Origin: Microcella alkalica | Lineage (GTDB): Bacteria > Actinomycetota > Actinomycetes > Actinomycetales > Microbacteriaceae | Assembly (NCBI RefSeq): GCF_014137945.1 | Contig: NZ_JACGWX010000003.1 | Span: 62,001-126,000, forward strand | Direction: 5' to 3' | DNA length: 64,000 nt | Shown: one piece after another, positions 8,744 through 17,162 of the stretch | Position numbering within the stretch: the stretch's first letter is position 1 | How the letters are laid out: the number at the start of each line of letters is the position of its first letter | Position numbers and translations under genes: made by a program | Notes under the pieces: model-generated | What the model saw: the letters and a program-made list of their open reading frames with translations, nothing else | What the model was told of the DNA's origin: nothing | Database searches by the model: none

Positions 8744-10234
8744 TCAGTGGTTCTGGGGGAAGCCCAGGTTGATGCCGCCGTGGCTCGGGTCGAGCCAGCG
8801 CGAGGTGATCGCCTTCTCGCGCGTGAAGAAGTGGATCGCCTGCGTGCCGTAGGCCTTGGTGTCGCCGAACAGCGAGTCCTTCCAGCCGCCGAACGAGAAG
8901 TAGCCGACCGGGACGGGGATGGGCACGTTGATGCCGATCATGCCGACCGTTACCTCGCTCTGGAAGCGGCGAGCGGCTCCGCCGTCGTTCGTGAAGATGG
9001 CCGTGCCGTTGCCGTACTGCGAGCCGTTGATGAGCGCGAGGCCCTCGTCGTAGCTCTGCACACGGACGATCGAGAGCACGGGGCCGAAGATCTCCTCGGT
9101 GTAGACGCGCGACGAGGTCGGCACCTTGTCGATGAGGGTCGGGCCGAGCCAGAACCCGTTGGCGTCGCCGTCGATGTCGATGCCGCGGCCGTCGACGACG
9201 ATCTCGGCGCCGTCGGTCTCGGCCACGTCGAGGTAGCCGGCGACCTTGTCGCGGTGCTCCTTCGTGATGAGCGGACCCATGTCGCAGTTGCGCGTGCCGT
9301 CGCCGACCTTCAGCGTGCCGATGCGCTCGCTGATCTTGGCGATGAGCTCGTCGGCGACGGGCTCGACGGCGACGACGACCGAGATCGCCATGCAGCGCTC
9401 GCCCGCCGAGCCGAAGCCGGCGTTGACGGCCGAGTCGGCGACGAGGTCGAGGTCGGCGTCGGGCAGGACGAGCATGTGGTTCTTCGCCCCGCCGAGGGCC
9501 TGAACGCGCTTGCCGTTGGCGGTGCCGCGCTCGTAGATGTACTTCGCGATGGGCGTCGAGCCGACGAAGCTGATCGCGGCGACGTCGGGGTTGTCGAGGA
9601 GGGCGTCGACGCTCTCCTTGTCGCCGTTGACGACGTTGAGCACGCCGTTCGGCAGGCCGCACTCGGTCAGGAGCTCGGCGAGCCAGATCGAGGCGGACGG
9701 GTCCTTCTCGCTCGGCTTGAGGACGACGGTGTTGCCCGCCGCGATCGCGAGCGGGAAGAACCACAGCGGCACCATTGCGGGGAAGTTGAAGGGGCTGATG
9801 ATGCCGACGACGCCGACGGGCTGCTTGATCGAGTAGACGTCGACGCCGGTCGAGACCTGCTCGGCGTACTCGCCCTTCATGAGCTGCGGGATCGAGCACG
9901 CGAGCTCGACGACCTCGAGGCCGCGGGCGATCTCGCCGAGCGCGTCGGAGGTGACCTTGCCGTGCTCGGCGGTGAGGATCGCCGCGAGCTCCTCCTTGCG
10001 GGCGTTGAGCCTCTCGCGGAAGGCGAACATGATCTGCTGCCGCTTGCCGACGGGCGTCGTCGACCAGGCGGGCAGGGCGGCCTTCGCCGAGGCGACCGCG
10101 GCATCGAGGTCGGCCTTCGTGGCGAGCGAGACCTCGCGGGCGACGCTGCCGAGGGCCGGGTTGTAGACGGGGGCGGTGCGAGTGGAGGAGCCCGCGAACG
10201 CGGCTCCGTCGACCCAGTGCTGAACGGTGGTCAT
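8744..10234 (-). CDS. mmsA: CoA-acylating methylmalonate-semialdehyde dehydrogenase
   Basis: This enzyme oxidises (methyl)malonate semialdehyde with NAD+ and CoA to propionyl- or acetyl-CoA in valine, thymine or inositol breakdown. It is unusual among aldehyde dehydrogenases in being CoA-dependent and lacking the general-base glutamate. At 496 residues it has the family length. The catalytic cysteine is C281 (GERCMAIS), and the subfamily-specific LGGAKNHMLVLPDAD block precedes it. The frame is open well upstream, but the ATG at 10234 has AGGAGC 6 nt before it and matches the family N-terminus. It lies downstream of a LysR gene in the same direction, separated by a palindromic region. Confidence 0.93.
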   Translation of the reverse strand: MTTVQHWVDGAAFAGSSTRTAPVYNPALGSVAREVSLATKADLDAAVASAKAALPAWSTTPVGKRQQIMFAFRERLNARKEELAAILTAEHGKVTSDALGEIARGLEVVELACSIPQLMKGEYAEQVSTGVDVYSIKQPVGVVGIISPFNFPAMVPLWFFPLAIAAGNTVVLKPSEKDPSASIWLAELLTECGLPNGVLNVVNGDKESVDALLDNPDVAAISFVGSTPIAKYIYERGTANGKRVQALGGAKNHMLVLPDADLDLVADSAVNAGFGSAGERCMAISVVVAVEPVADELIAKISERIGTLKVGDGTRNCDMGPLITKEHRDKVAGYLDVAETDGAEIVVDGRGIDIDGDANGFWLGPTLIDKVPTSSRVYTEEIFGPVLSIVRVQSYDEGLALINGSQYGNGTAIFTNDGGAARRFQSEVTVGMIGINVPIPVPVGYFSFGGWKDSLFGDTKAYGTQAIHFFTREKAITSRWLDPSHGGINLGFPQNH

Positions 10235-10240
10235 GAGGAT

Positions 10241-10246
10241 GCTCCT
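10241..10246 (-). promoter_or_regulatory. Shine-Dalgarno sequence deciding the mmsA start
   Basis: AGGAGC (minus strand) with a 6-nt spacer before the ATG at 10234 supports this start over the longer open frame. Confidence 0.6.
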
Positions 10247-10291
10247 GACAGCGATGAGGGAGGGATTCGTGTTCAGTCTGCGCCCCCTTCC

Positions 10292-10341
10292 ATCTGCACT
10301 CAAGCGGTGAAGGTGCACAGTCGATGTGCAGATCTGCAGAT
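10292..10341. promoter_or_regulatory. Palindrome cluster, likely LysR-type operator for mmsA
   Basis: Between the end of the LysR gene and mmsA lie ATCTGCA (10292-10298), the inverted pair TGCACA-N5-TGTGCA (10314-10330) and the perfect 12-bp palindrome TGCAGATCTGCA (10327-10338). Repeated TGCA-centred half sites over 50 bp fit multi-site LysR operators. The binding factor is inferred from the neighbouring gene only. Confidence 0.55.
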
Positions 10342-10346
10342 GAGCC

Positions 10347-11261
10347 TCAGCGGGGCGGGACAAGCTCGTCCCGGCGGCGCGCGACCTCGGCGTGCAGCGC
10401 CTCGCGCACGATCGCGACGGCGTCGACCGCCGGGCTCTCGGGCCGCGCCGAGAGAGTGAACTCGAGCCGGAAGTCGACGAGCTCGGGCAGCACGGGCACG
10501 AGCCGGGCATCCGCCTCGCACATGAACGCGTGGAGCAGGCCGATACCGGCCCCCGCGCGCGTGGCCTCCACCTGCGCGAACACGCTCGTCGAGCCGAAGC
10601 CGAGCCGCATGCCGCCGAGGACGGGCGCGAGGTCGAGCTCGCGCACGGTCAGCAGCGCGTCGACGTAGAAGACGAGATCGTGGCCCTCGAGGTCGGCGAG
10701 CGAGCGCACCGGCGGCCGGCCGTCCAGATAGTCGGGTGAGGCGTAGAGGCGCAACGCGTACTCGGCGAGCGGCTCCGACTGCACGCGGGCCGCGCGCGCG
10801 GCGCCGATGGTCACGGCGAGGTCGAAGCCCGACCCTCGCAGGCTCAGCGGCCGGGTGGACGTCACGAGCTCGAGCGCGATGCCGGGGTGCTCGGCGCGCA
10901 CGGCGGCGAGCGCCGGGGCGACGAACATCGCGCCGAACCCGTCGGGCGCGGCGACGCGGACGGTGCCGCGCACGGCCCCGTCGCCCGAGGCGGCCGCGAC
11001 GACCTGCTCGACGATGCCCTCGAGCGCGGATGCCCGATCCACGACCTCGCGCCCGATCGCGGTGAGCTCCCACCCGTCGGCGCCGCGATCGAGCAGCCGA
11101 GCGCCGAGCGCCGCCTCGAGCCGGTCGATGCGGCGGCGTACGGTCGTGTGATCGACGCCGAGGAGCGTCCCGGCCGAGGTCATGCGGCCGACCCGTGCGA
11201 CGGCCACGAGATACCGCACGTCGTCGGTGCTGACGTCCTGCGGGCGCGGTGCGGGGGCCAT
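10347..11261 (-). CDS. LysR-family transcriptional regulator next to mmsA
   Basis: A 304-residue LysR regulator: an N-terminal winged helix-turn-helix at residues 12-72 (GRMTSAGTLLGVDHTTVRRRIDRLE is the recognition region) and a C-terminal periplasmic-binding-like effector domain from about residue 95. It lies upstream of mmsA in the same orientation, rather than divergent as is common for LysR pairs, so mmsA probably has an internal promoter with the palindromes at 10292-10341. The effector could be an intermediate of valine or related catabolism. A TAGGGT -10 box 6 nt upstream fixes the ATG start. Confidence 0.88.
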   Translation of the reverse strand: MAPAPRPQDVSTDDVRYLVAVARVGRMTSAGTLLGVDHTTVRRRIDRLEAALGARLLDRGADGWELTAIGREVVDRASALEGIVEQVVAAASGDGAVRGTVRVAAPDGFGAMFVAPALAAVRAEHPGIALELVTSTRPLSLRGSGFDLAVTIGAARAARVQSEPLAEYALRLYASPDYLDGRPPVRSLADLEGHDLVFYVDALLTVRELDLAPVLGGMRLGFGSTSVFAQVEATRAGAGIGLLHAFMCEADARLVPVLPELVDFRLEFTLSARPESPAVDAVAIVREALHAEVARRRDELVPPR

Positions 11262-11267
11262 GCGCTC

Positions 11268-11273
11268 ACCCTA
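11268..11273 (-). promoter_or_regulatory. -10 box of LysR regulator gene, leaderless
   Basis: TAGGGT (minus strand) ends 6 nt before the ATG at 11261. Confidence 0.5.
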
Positions 11274-11336
11274 CGGCCCTGCGCGCGGGCGGCTGCGCGG
11301 CCGGCGATGTCGGATGCCCCTGCCACACTCCTGGCC

Positions 11337-12689
11337 ATGGACTTCCTGCTCCCTCTCCTCATCGGTGCGCTCCTCGGCGTCCTGCTCGGCATCGCGGTCG
11401 GGCTCCTCGTGGCGCGGCGCACGCGACCCGCGGCGGAGGATCCGGCGATCATCGAGGCTCGGCATCAGGCCCTCCTCGCCGAGGTGCGCGCGGAGGAGGC
11501 GTCGCACCGGGCGCAGCTCTCGAGCGAGCTCGCCGGCCTTCAGGCGACGGCGGCAGCGCTGCGCGAGCAGGTCGTGCACCAGCAGGAGCAGCACCGCGAG
11601 CTCGTCGAGCGACAGCGCGTCGAGCAGCAGGCCCAGACCGAGCGCGAGCGCGCCGAGAGCCGGGTGCTGCAGCAGCTCACCCCCGTGCAGGAGATGCTGC
11701 GCGCGATGCAGGCGAAGGTCACCGAGCTCGAGACGCAGCGCAGTCAGCAGCACGGCGAGCTCTCGCAGCAGCTGCGCCAGGCGACCGAGGCGGAGGAGCG
11801 CCTGCGGGCGACCGCCGAGTCGCTCGCGAGCGCCCTGCGCAACAACGCCACGCGCGGGGTCTGGGGCGAGACGCAGCTGCGCACGCTCGTGGAGTCGGCG
11901 GGGCTCCTCAATCGTGTCGACTTCTTCCTTCAGGAGTCGATCGAGGCCGACGGCGCCGCACGCCGACCCGACATGGTGCTGCGCCTGCCCGGCGGCAAGT
12001 CGATCGCGGTCGACGCGAAGGTGCCGTACAACAGCTACATCGAGGCCAGCGCGATCCCCGCGACCGCCACGGGCGAGGAGGAGGCCCGGCGCGCCTCGCT
12101 GCTCGCCGAGCACGCTAAGCGCATCAAGGCGCACGTGGACGCGCTCGCGGGCAAGCAGTACTTCACCGGTCTCGAGGCGAGCCCCGAGTTCACGATCGCC
12201 TTCATTCCGAACGAGCCGCTGCTCGCCGCCGCGCTCGAGAAGGACCCGACCCTGCTCGAGTACGCGTTCTCCAAGCGCATCGCGCTCGCGAGCCCCGTGA
12301 GCTTCTGGGCCGTTCTGAAGACCATCGCCTTCACCTGGCAGCAGGAGGTGCTCACCGACGAGGCGAAGCTGCTGTTCGACCTGTCGAAGGAGCTCTACTC
12401 GCGCATCGCGAAGCTCGCCGAGCACGCCGATGCCCTCGGCGGGGCGATCGAGCGCAGTGTCAAGGCCTACAACCAGTTCGCGAGCTCGCTCGAGAGCCGT
12501 GTGCTCGTCACGGCCCGCCGTCTCGACGGGCTCGACGAGAGCAAGGTCGTTCCCTCCCCGCGCACGATCGAGGAGCAGCCGAGGCAGCTCGCCGCCGCCG
12601 AGCTCGCCGATGAGCTCACCGGAACCGCCGACCCCGACGCCGCGAGCGCCGACGCACCACCCGTCGACGCCCCTTCCGCACGGGAGTAG
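11337..12689 (+). CDS. rmuC: DNA recombination protein RmuC homolog
   Basis: RmuC proteins limit inversions between short repeats and contain a degenerate PD-(D/E)XK nuclease core. The 450-residue protein starts with a membrane anchor (residues 2-25), then a long Gln/Glu-rich coiled coil to about residue 160, then the conserved RmuC domain beginning with NNATRGVWGETQLRTLVE and including SIAVDAKVPYNSYIEA. The C-terminal 50 residues are a Pro/Ala/Asp-rich tail. The open frame runs further upstream; the ATG at 11337 begins the anchor, with 11307 as an alternative. It is followed 10 nt later by the VOC gene. Confidence 0.9.
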   Translation: MDFLLPLLIGALLGVLLGIAVGLLVARRTRPAAEDPAIIEARHQALLAEVRAEEASHRAQLSSELAGLQATAAALREQVVHQQEQHRELVERQRVEQQAQTERERAESRVLQQLTPVQEMLRAMQAKVTELETQRSQQHGELSQQLRQATEAEERLRATAESLASALRNNATRGVWGETQLRTLVESAGLLNRVDFFLQESIEADGAARRPDMVLRLPGGKSIAVDAKVPYNSYIEASAIPATATGEEEARRASLLAEHAKRIKAHVDALAGKQYFTGLEASPEFTIAFIPNEPLLAAALEKDPTLLEYAFSKRIALASPVSFWAVLKTIAFTWQQEVLTDEAKLLFDLSKELYSRIAKLAEHADALGGAIERSVKAYNQFASSLESRVLVTARRLDGLDESKVVPSPRTIEEQPRQLAAAELADELTGTADPDAASADAPPVDAPSARE

Positions 12690-12692
12690 CCT
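12687..12692 (+). promoter_or_regulatory. -10 box of VOC gene inside the rmuC stop region
   Basis: TAGCCT overlaps the rmuC stop codon (12687-12689) and ends 7 nt before the ATG at 12700, so the VOC gene may have its own leaderless transcript. Confidence 0.45.
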
Positions 12693-12699
12693 GCCGGGC

Positions 12700-13110
12700 A
12701 TGATCGCGCACAACTTCGCTTTCGCCGGCTTCGCCGTCCCCGACATCGACGCGGCCCGCACGTTCTACGCGGACGTCCTCGGCCTCGAGGTCGCCGTCGA
12801 GTCCATGGGCCAGCTCTCGCTCGAGCTCCCGGGAGGCGGCTGGGTCCTCATCTACCCGAAGCCCGACCATGAGCCGGCGACCTACACCGTGCTCAACCTC
12901 GAGGTCGACGACATCGACACGGCCGTCGACGACCTCGCGTCCGCGGGCGTCGAGCTCCTCCGCTATGACGGGTTCGACCAGGATGCCCGGGGCATCGCCC
13001 GCGGGATCGCCGCCGGCCGCGGCCCCGACATCGCGTGGTTGACCGATCCAGCCGGCAACATCATCGCGGTGCTGCAGAACCCGCCGCGCGACGACGCCGC
13101 GCTGGTCTGA
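12700..13110 (+). CDS. VOC-superfamily protein (glyoxalase/dioxygenase fold)
   Basis: A 136-residue single-domain vicinal-oxygen-chelate protein with two beta-alpha-beta-beta-beta repeats (first from FAFAGFAVPDIDAARTFYADVLGLEV, second from TVLNLEVDDIDTAVDDLA). The metal-ligand positions are not all evident: the usual first-strand histidine is replaced (AGFAVPD), although a glutamate is present in LNLEVDD. It may therefore be a resistance- or binding-type member rather than a metalloenzyme. The C-terminus WLTDPAGNIIAVLQ is typical of the superfamily. It follows rmuC by 10 nt. The function is unassigned. Confidence 0.82.
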   Translation: MIAHNFAFAGFAVPDIDAARTFYADVLGLEVAVESMGQLSLELPGGGWVLIYPKPDHEPATYTVLNLEVDDIDTAVDDLASAGVELLRYDGFDQDARGIARGIAAGRGPDIAWLTDPAGNIIAVLQNPPRDDAALV

Positions 13111-13232
13111 CGAGCACGAGGTGGCACCCCGTCGCGCCGATCCTGTGCGCGCGCACACCCTGCCACTAGCATCGGGGCAGGCCCCCTCGTCACCGTCGAC
13201 GAGGCGGCGACCCCTCCGGCGAAAGATCACTG

Positions 13233-14969
13233 ATGACCCAACGCCCCTGGCTCGACCACTACCCGACCGATGTGCCGCACGAGCTCGTGCCCCCGCCGTT
13301 CGAGACCCTTCCGGGGCTCATCTCGACCGCGGTCGCCGAGTATGCAGACACGACCGCGTTCACCCAGTGCATGCCCAACGGCATGAACGGGTCGCTGACC
13401 TACCGGGAGGTCGACGAGCTCTCCGACGCCTTCGCCGCCTACCTGCGCGAGGAGGTCGGGCTGCGAGCCGGCGACCGCGTCGCGGTTCAGATGCCGAACT
13501 GCCTGAGCTACCCCGTCGTCGCCTTCGGCGTCCTGAAGGCCGGCTGCGTGCTCGTCAACACGAACCCGCTCTACACCCCGAGCGAGATGACGCACCAGTT
13601 CTCCGACTCGGGCGCCACGGTCCTCGTCATCATCGACATGTTCGCCGACCGCCTGCCCGAGGTGCTTCCTGCGACGAGCATCGAGACGGTCGTCACTGTG
13701 CGGATCACCGAGTTCTTCCCGCCCGTCGTCGCCGGCGTCATCCGCATGGTGCAGAAGGTGTGGAACCGGTCGTTGCCGACGATCACGGTGCCCCACACCG
13801 CGCTGCAGGCGGCCCTCGTGCGCGGGCGGCAGAGCCTCGGCAAGAGCGACTCGTACCTCGACGGGATCGGCGCCGACACGCTCGCCGCCCTCCAGTACAC
13901 GGGCGGAACGACGGGCGTCGCCAAGGGCGCGATGCTCACGCACGGCAACCTCGTGTCGAACACGATGCAGATGATGCAGATGCTCGGCACGCACATCCGC
14001 CCGGGCAAGGAGGTCGTCCTGACCGCGCTGCCGGTCTACCACATCTTCGCCTTCACGGTGAATCTGGTCGGGTTCTTCCACAAGGGTGCGCGCAACATCC
14101 TCGTGCCCTCGCCCCGCCCGCCGAGCAATCTCAAGCGGGCCTTCGAGAACTACCAGATCACGTGGACGACGGGCGTCAACACCCTCTTCAACGCGCTGCT
14201 CAACGAGCGCTGGTTCGTCGAGAGCCCGCCCAAGCACCTCGTGGCCTCGGCGGCCGGCGGCATGGCCCTGCACGAATCGGTGGCGCAGGAGTGGCGACGC
14301 GTCACCGGCACGCCGATCGTCGAGGGCTACGGGCTCACCGAGACCGCCCCCTGCCTGACCTTCAACCCGCTCGGCGGCGCCGGGAAGGATGGCACCATCG
14401 GCATCCCCGTGCCCTCGACCGTCGTGCGGTGCATCGACGAGAACGGCGCCGACGTGCCCGCAGGCGAGCCGGGAGAGCTCGTCGCGAAGGGCCCCCAGAT
14501 CACGCCCGGCTACTGGCAGCGCCCCGCCGACACCGAGGGCGCCATGATCGACGGCTGGTTCCGCACGGGCGACATCGCCCAGATGGATGCCGACGGCTAC
14601 TTCACGATCGTCGACCGCAAGAAGGACATGATCATCGTGAGCGGCTTCAACGTCTACCCCAACGAGGTCGAGGAGCGCATCGCCTCGATGACCGGCGTGC
14701 TCGAGGTCGGCGTCATCGGCCTGCCCGACGCCAAGACGGGCGAGGCGGTGCGCGCGTACATCGTGCCCACCCAGAATCCGCCGACCGAGGAGCAGGTCAT
14801 CGCGCACTGCCGTGAGACACTCGCCGCCTACAAGGTGCCGAAGTCTGTGCGATTCGTCGATGAGCTCCCGAAGAGCCCGATCGGCAAGATCCTCCGCCGC
14901 GAGCTACGCGCGATCGGTGTCACGTCGAGCACGGCCAGTATCGAGACCCAGGGAAGGGAGCTCTCGTGA
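13233..14969 (+). CDS. Long-chain fatty-acid-CoA ligase (FadD-like, AMP-forming)
   Basis: A 578-residue ANL-superfamily enzyme that activates a carboxylic acid to its CoA thioester through an acyl-adenylate. The P-loop motif YTGGTTGVAKGA lies near residue 225, the A5 motif YGLTETAP near residue 367, GWFRTGDIA near residue 444, and the A10 lysine in SPIGKILRREL near the C-terminus. The MPNCLSYPVVAFGVLKAG and VNTNPLYTP blocks are typical of bacterial long-chain ligases. The stop codon overlaps the GTG of the next gene (GTGA), so ligase and transporter are translationally coupled. This suggests that the transported compound is the ligase substrate. Confidence 0.9.
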   Translation: MTQRPWLDHYPTDVPHELVPPPFETLPGLISTAVAEYADTTAFTQCMPNGMNGSLTYREVDELSDAFAAYLREEVGLRAGDRVAVQMPNCLSYPVVAFGVLKAGCVLVNTNPLYTPSEMTHQFSDSGATVLVIIDMFADRLPEVLPATSIETVVTVRITEFFPPVVAGVIRMVQKVWNRSLPTITVPHTALQAALVRGRQSLGKSDSYLDGIGADTLAALQYTGGTTGVAKGAMLTHGNLVSNTMQMMQMLGTHIRPGKEVVLTALPVYHIFAFTVNLVGFFHKGARNILVPSPRPPSNLKRAFENYQITWTTGVNTLFNALLNERWFVESPPKHLVASAAGGMALHESVAQEWRRVTGTPIVEGYGLTETAPCLTFNPLGGAGKDGTIGIPVPSTVVRCIDENGADVPAGEPGELVAKGPQITPGYWQRPADTEGAMIDGWFRTGDIAQMDADGYFTIVDRKKDMIIVSGFNVYPNEVEERIASMTGVLEVGVIGLPDAKTGEAVRAYIVPTQNPPTEEQVIAHCRETLAAYKVPKSVRFVDELPKSPIGKILRRELRAIGVTSSTASIETQGRELS

Positions 14970-15931
14970 TCGCGCCGCTCTCCATCGCGACCCAGGCGGT
15001 CGTCAACGAGCAGGACGTCGTCACACCGTTCGAGCAGAACCTGCTCGTTGGCCTCGTCTTCGTCATCATGTTCGGCCTGGGCGCCGGTCTCACGCCGCGC
15101 GACTTCAAGCTCGCGCTCAAGCGACCATCCGGACTCATCATCGGTTTCCTCACGCAGTTCGGCATCATGCCGGTGCTCGCCTACGTGCTGTGCCTCGTGT
15201 TCCTCTTCCAGCTCGCCCCCGAGTACGCACTCCCGGTCGCCGTCGGCGCGCTGCTCATGGGTGCCGTACCCGCCGGCACGACGTCGAACATGTTCACGTA
15301 CTTCTCCAAGGGAAATCTCGCGCTGAGCGTCATGATGACGACGAACTCGACGCTGTGGGCGATCCTCATGACGCCTCTCGCGCTCGCGATCTTCGGAAAT
15401 TTGCTCTTCGCAGAGACCTCCGAGTTCCAGATCCCCCTCACGAACATCGTGGTGACCCTGGCCATCCTGCTGATCCCCGTCGTGCTCGGCATGCTGATCC
15501 GGCGCTACAGCGCGAACGTCGGGGCAGTCCTCGAGCTGCTCGGCGGCTTCTTCGGGCTCTTCTTCATCGTGTTCCTCGTGCTCACGTGGGTGCCTCGGAA
15601 CTGGGCGCTGCTGACATCGACGCCGTGGCAGACCTATGTCGTGGCGATCGGGCTCGGACTGTTCGGCATCCTCATCGCCTACGGCATCTCCAAGGCCATC
15701 CGGCTGCACCCCGCGAACGCCCGCACGATCGCGCTCGAGACGGGCATCCAGAACGGTCCTCTCGCGATCGCGATCATCCTGCTGACCTTCCAGGGGAGCC
15801 CCGACATCGGGCTCATCCTGATCGTGCCGGCCCTCTACTCGCTGTTCATCGTGCTGATCTCGACCGTCGTGACGATCGTCTTCCGGCGCGCGAACACGGC
15901 GGCCGAGCAGAAGATCCCGAACCTGCTGTAG
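14966..15931 (+). CDS. Bile acid:sodium symporter (BASS) family transporter
   Basis: A 321-residue inner-membrane protein with about nine to ten transmembrane segments of the BASS/SBF fold. The conserved GAVPAGTTSNMFTY stretch near residue 95 matches the first discontinuous helix, and ALETGIQNGPLAIAIILL near residue 252 matches the second, both of which carry sodium and substrate contacts. Bacterial relatives move organic anions such as pyruvate, pantoate or bile acids. The GTG start overlaps the acyl-CoA ligase stop by 4 nt, so the two genes form a coupled pair; import of a carboxylate followed by CoA activation is the simplest reading. Confidence 0.88.
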   Translation: MIAPLSIATQAVVNEQDVVTPFEQNLLVGLVFVIMFGLGAGLTPRDFKLALKRPSGLIIGFLTQFGIMPVLAYVLCLVFLFQLAPEYALPVAVGALLMGAVPAGTTSNMFTYFSKGNLALSVMMTTNSTLWAILMTPLALAIFGNLLFAETSEFQIPLTNIVVTLAILLIPVVLGMLIRRYSANVGAVLELLGGFFGLFFIVFLVLTWVPRNWALLTSTPWQTYVVAIGLGLFGILIAYGISKAIRLHPANARTIALETGIQNGPLAIAIILLTFQGSPDIGLILIVPALYSLFIVLISTVVTIVFRRANTAAEQKIPNLL

Positions 15932-15949
15932 TAGCAGCGCGTTTCACAC

Positions 15950-15998
15950 CGGAACGGACAAGCCACACGCCCGACGGCGCGTTACGTGTCCGTTTCCG
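15950..15998. terminator. Long-range inverted repeat between convergent genes
   Basis: CGGAACGGACA (15950-15960) is complementary to TGTCCGTTTCCG (15987-15998) with one bulged T. The 26-nt interior contains CGCCCG/CGGCG pairing. It lies between the convergent transporter and glpX genes. Confidence 0.5.
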
Positions 15999-16033
15999 TG
16001 GGGCGCGGCGGCGGATGCTCGGCGCGGGTCGAA

Positions 16034-17026
16034 CTAGAAGTCGAGCCACTTCGAGGCGAGGTGGTCGGCGACGACGCGGCGGACGGTGCCCGAGCGCGAG
16101 CGCAGAACGATCGACTCGGTCGTGATGATGTCGCCCTGGCGGCGGACGCCCCGCACGAGCTCGCCGTCCGTCACGCCCGTCGCCACGAAGAAGGTGTTGT
16201 CGCTGCGGACGAGCTCGTTCGCCTCGTACACGTGGTCGAACTGTAGGCCGGCAACGAGACCCTTGTCGATCTCATCCTGCGAGCCCGGAGCCAGTCGGCC
16301 CTGGATGAAGCCGCCGAGCGCGCGGATTGCGCACGCCGTCGCCACGCCCTCCGGGCTGCCGCCCGTGCCGATCGCCATGTCGATGCGCGAGTCGTGGCGG
16401 GCGGCGTTGATGCCCGCGGCGACGTCGCCGTCGAGGATGATGCGCGTTCCGGCGCCGGCGCTGCGGATCTCCTCGATCAGCTGCTCGTGGCGCGGGCGGT
16501 CGAGCACGGCGATGCGCATCTCTTCCACGGGCTTGCCCTTCGCCTTGGCCAGAGCGCGGATGTTCTCGCCGACCGACTGGCGGATGTCGACGACCCCGAT
16601 GCCCTCGTGGCCGGTCACGATCTTGTCCATGTAGAAAACGCTCGAGGCATCGAGCATCGAGCCGCGATCAGCGACCGCGAGCATCGAGATGGCATGCGAG
16701 CGACCCGCGGCCGTGAGCGAGGTTCCGTCGATCGGGTCGACGGCGATGTCGCACGCGGGCCCGTACCCGTTGCCGACCGCCTCGCCGTTGTAGAGCATCG
16801 GCGCCTTGTCCTTCTCGCCCTCTCCGATGACGACGACGCCGGCGAAGTTGACCGTCCCCAGGAACTTGCGCATCGCATCCACCGCCGCGCCGTCGGCCGC
16901 GTTCTTATCGCCCTTGCCGATGAAGGGAGTGGCGCGGATCGCCGCCGCCTCGGTGGAGCGCACGAGCTCCATGGCGAGGTTGCGGTCGGGCTGGAGGTAG
17001 AGGGATCCGGTCTGCGTGGTCACCAT
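16034..17026 (-). CDS. glpX: Class II fructose-1,6-bisphosphatase
   Basis: GlpX dephosphorylates fructose 1,6-bisphosphate in gluconeogenesis and is the only FBPase type in most actinobacteria. The protein has 330 residues, as expected. The metal-binding DPIDGTSL motif is near residue 97 and GEGEKDKAPML near residue 68, with GIGVVDIR and the IGTGGSPEG substrate-binding loop further on. The ATG at 17026 begins MVTTQTGSLY, a normal N-terminus. Its usual actinobacterial place is beside fumC and the DUF4245 gene, which here lie about 12 kb away. Confidence 0.95.
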   Translation of the reverse strand: MVTTQTGSLYLQPDRNLAMELVRSTEAAAIRATPFIGKGDKNAADGAAVDAMRKFLGTVNFAGVVVIGEGEKDKAPMLYNGEAVGNGYGPACDIAVDPIDGTSLTAAGRSHAISMLAVADRGSMLDASSVFYMDKIVTGHEGIGVVDIRQSVGENIRALAKAKGKPVEEMRIAVLDRPRHEQLIEEIRSAGAGTRIILDGDVAAGINAARHDSRIDMAIGTGGSPEGVATACAIRALGGFIQGRLAPGSQDEIDKGLVAGLQFDHVYEANELVRSDNTFFVATGVTDGELVRGVRRQGDIITTESIVLRSRSGTVRRVVADHLASKWLDF

Positions 17027-17106
17027 GAGTGGCGTCCTCTTTCCTGGTCGAGTGAGCGAGCGAAAGGACGCGCCGGGTGGTAGACGACGCGGCGCCAGCC
17101 TAGCGC

Positions 17107-17146
17107 GGCGGCCGCGCCCGCCGTCGGGACGGGGAGCGCGGCCGCC
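17107..17146 (-). terminator. Hairpin ending the sugar-acid operon
   Basis: Perfect 11-bp arms GGCGGCCGCGC (17107-17117) and its complement (17136-17146) with an 18-nt loop lie just past the gntP-like stop codon. Confidence 0.6.
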
Positions 17147-17162
17147 GGAGGGCGGGTCGGCG

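Noticed and set aside
10235-10510. Upstream extension of the mmsA frame
   Set aside because: It runs through the palindromic control region into the LysR gene; AGGAGC places the start at 10234.
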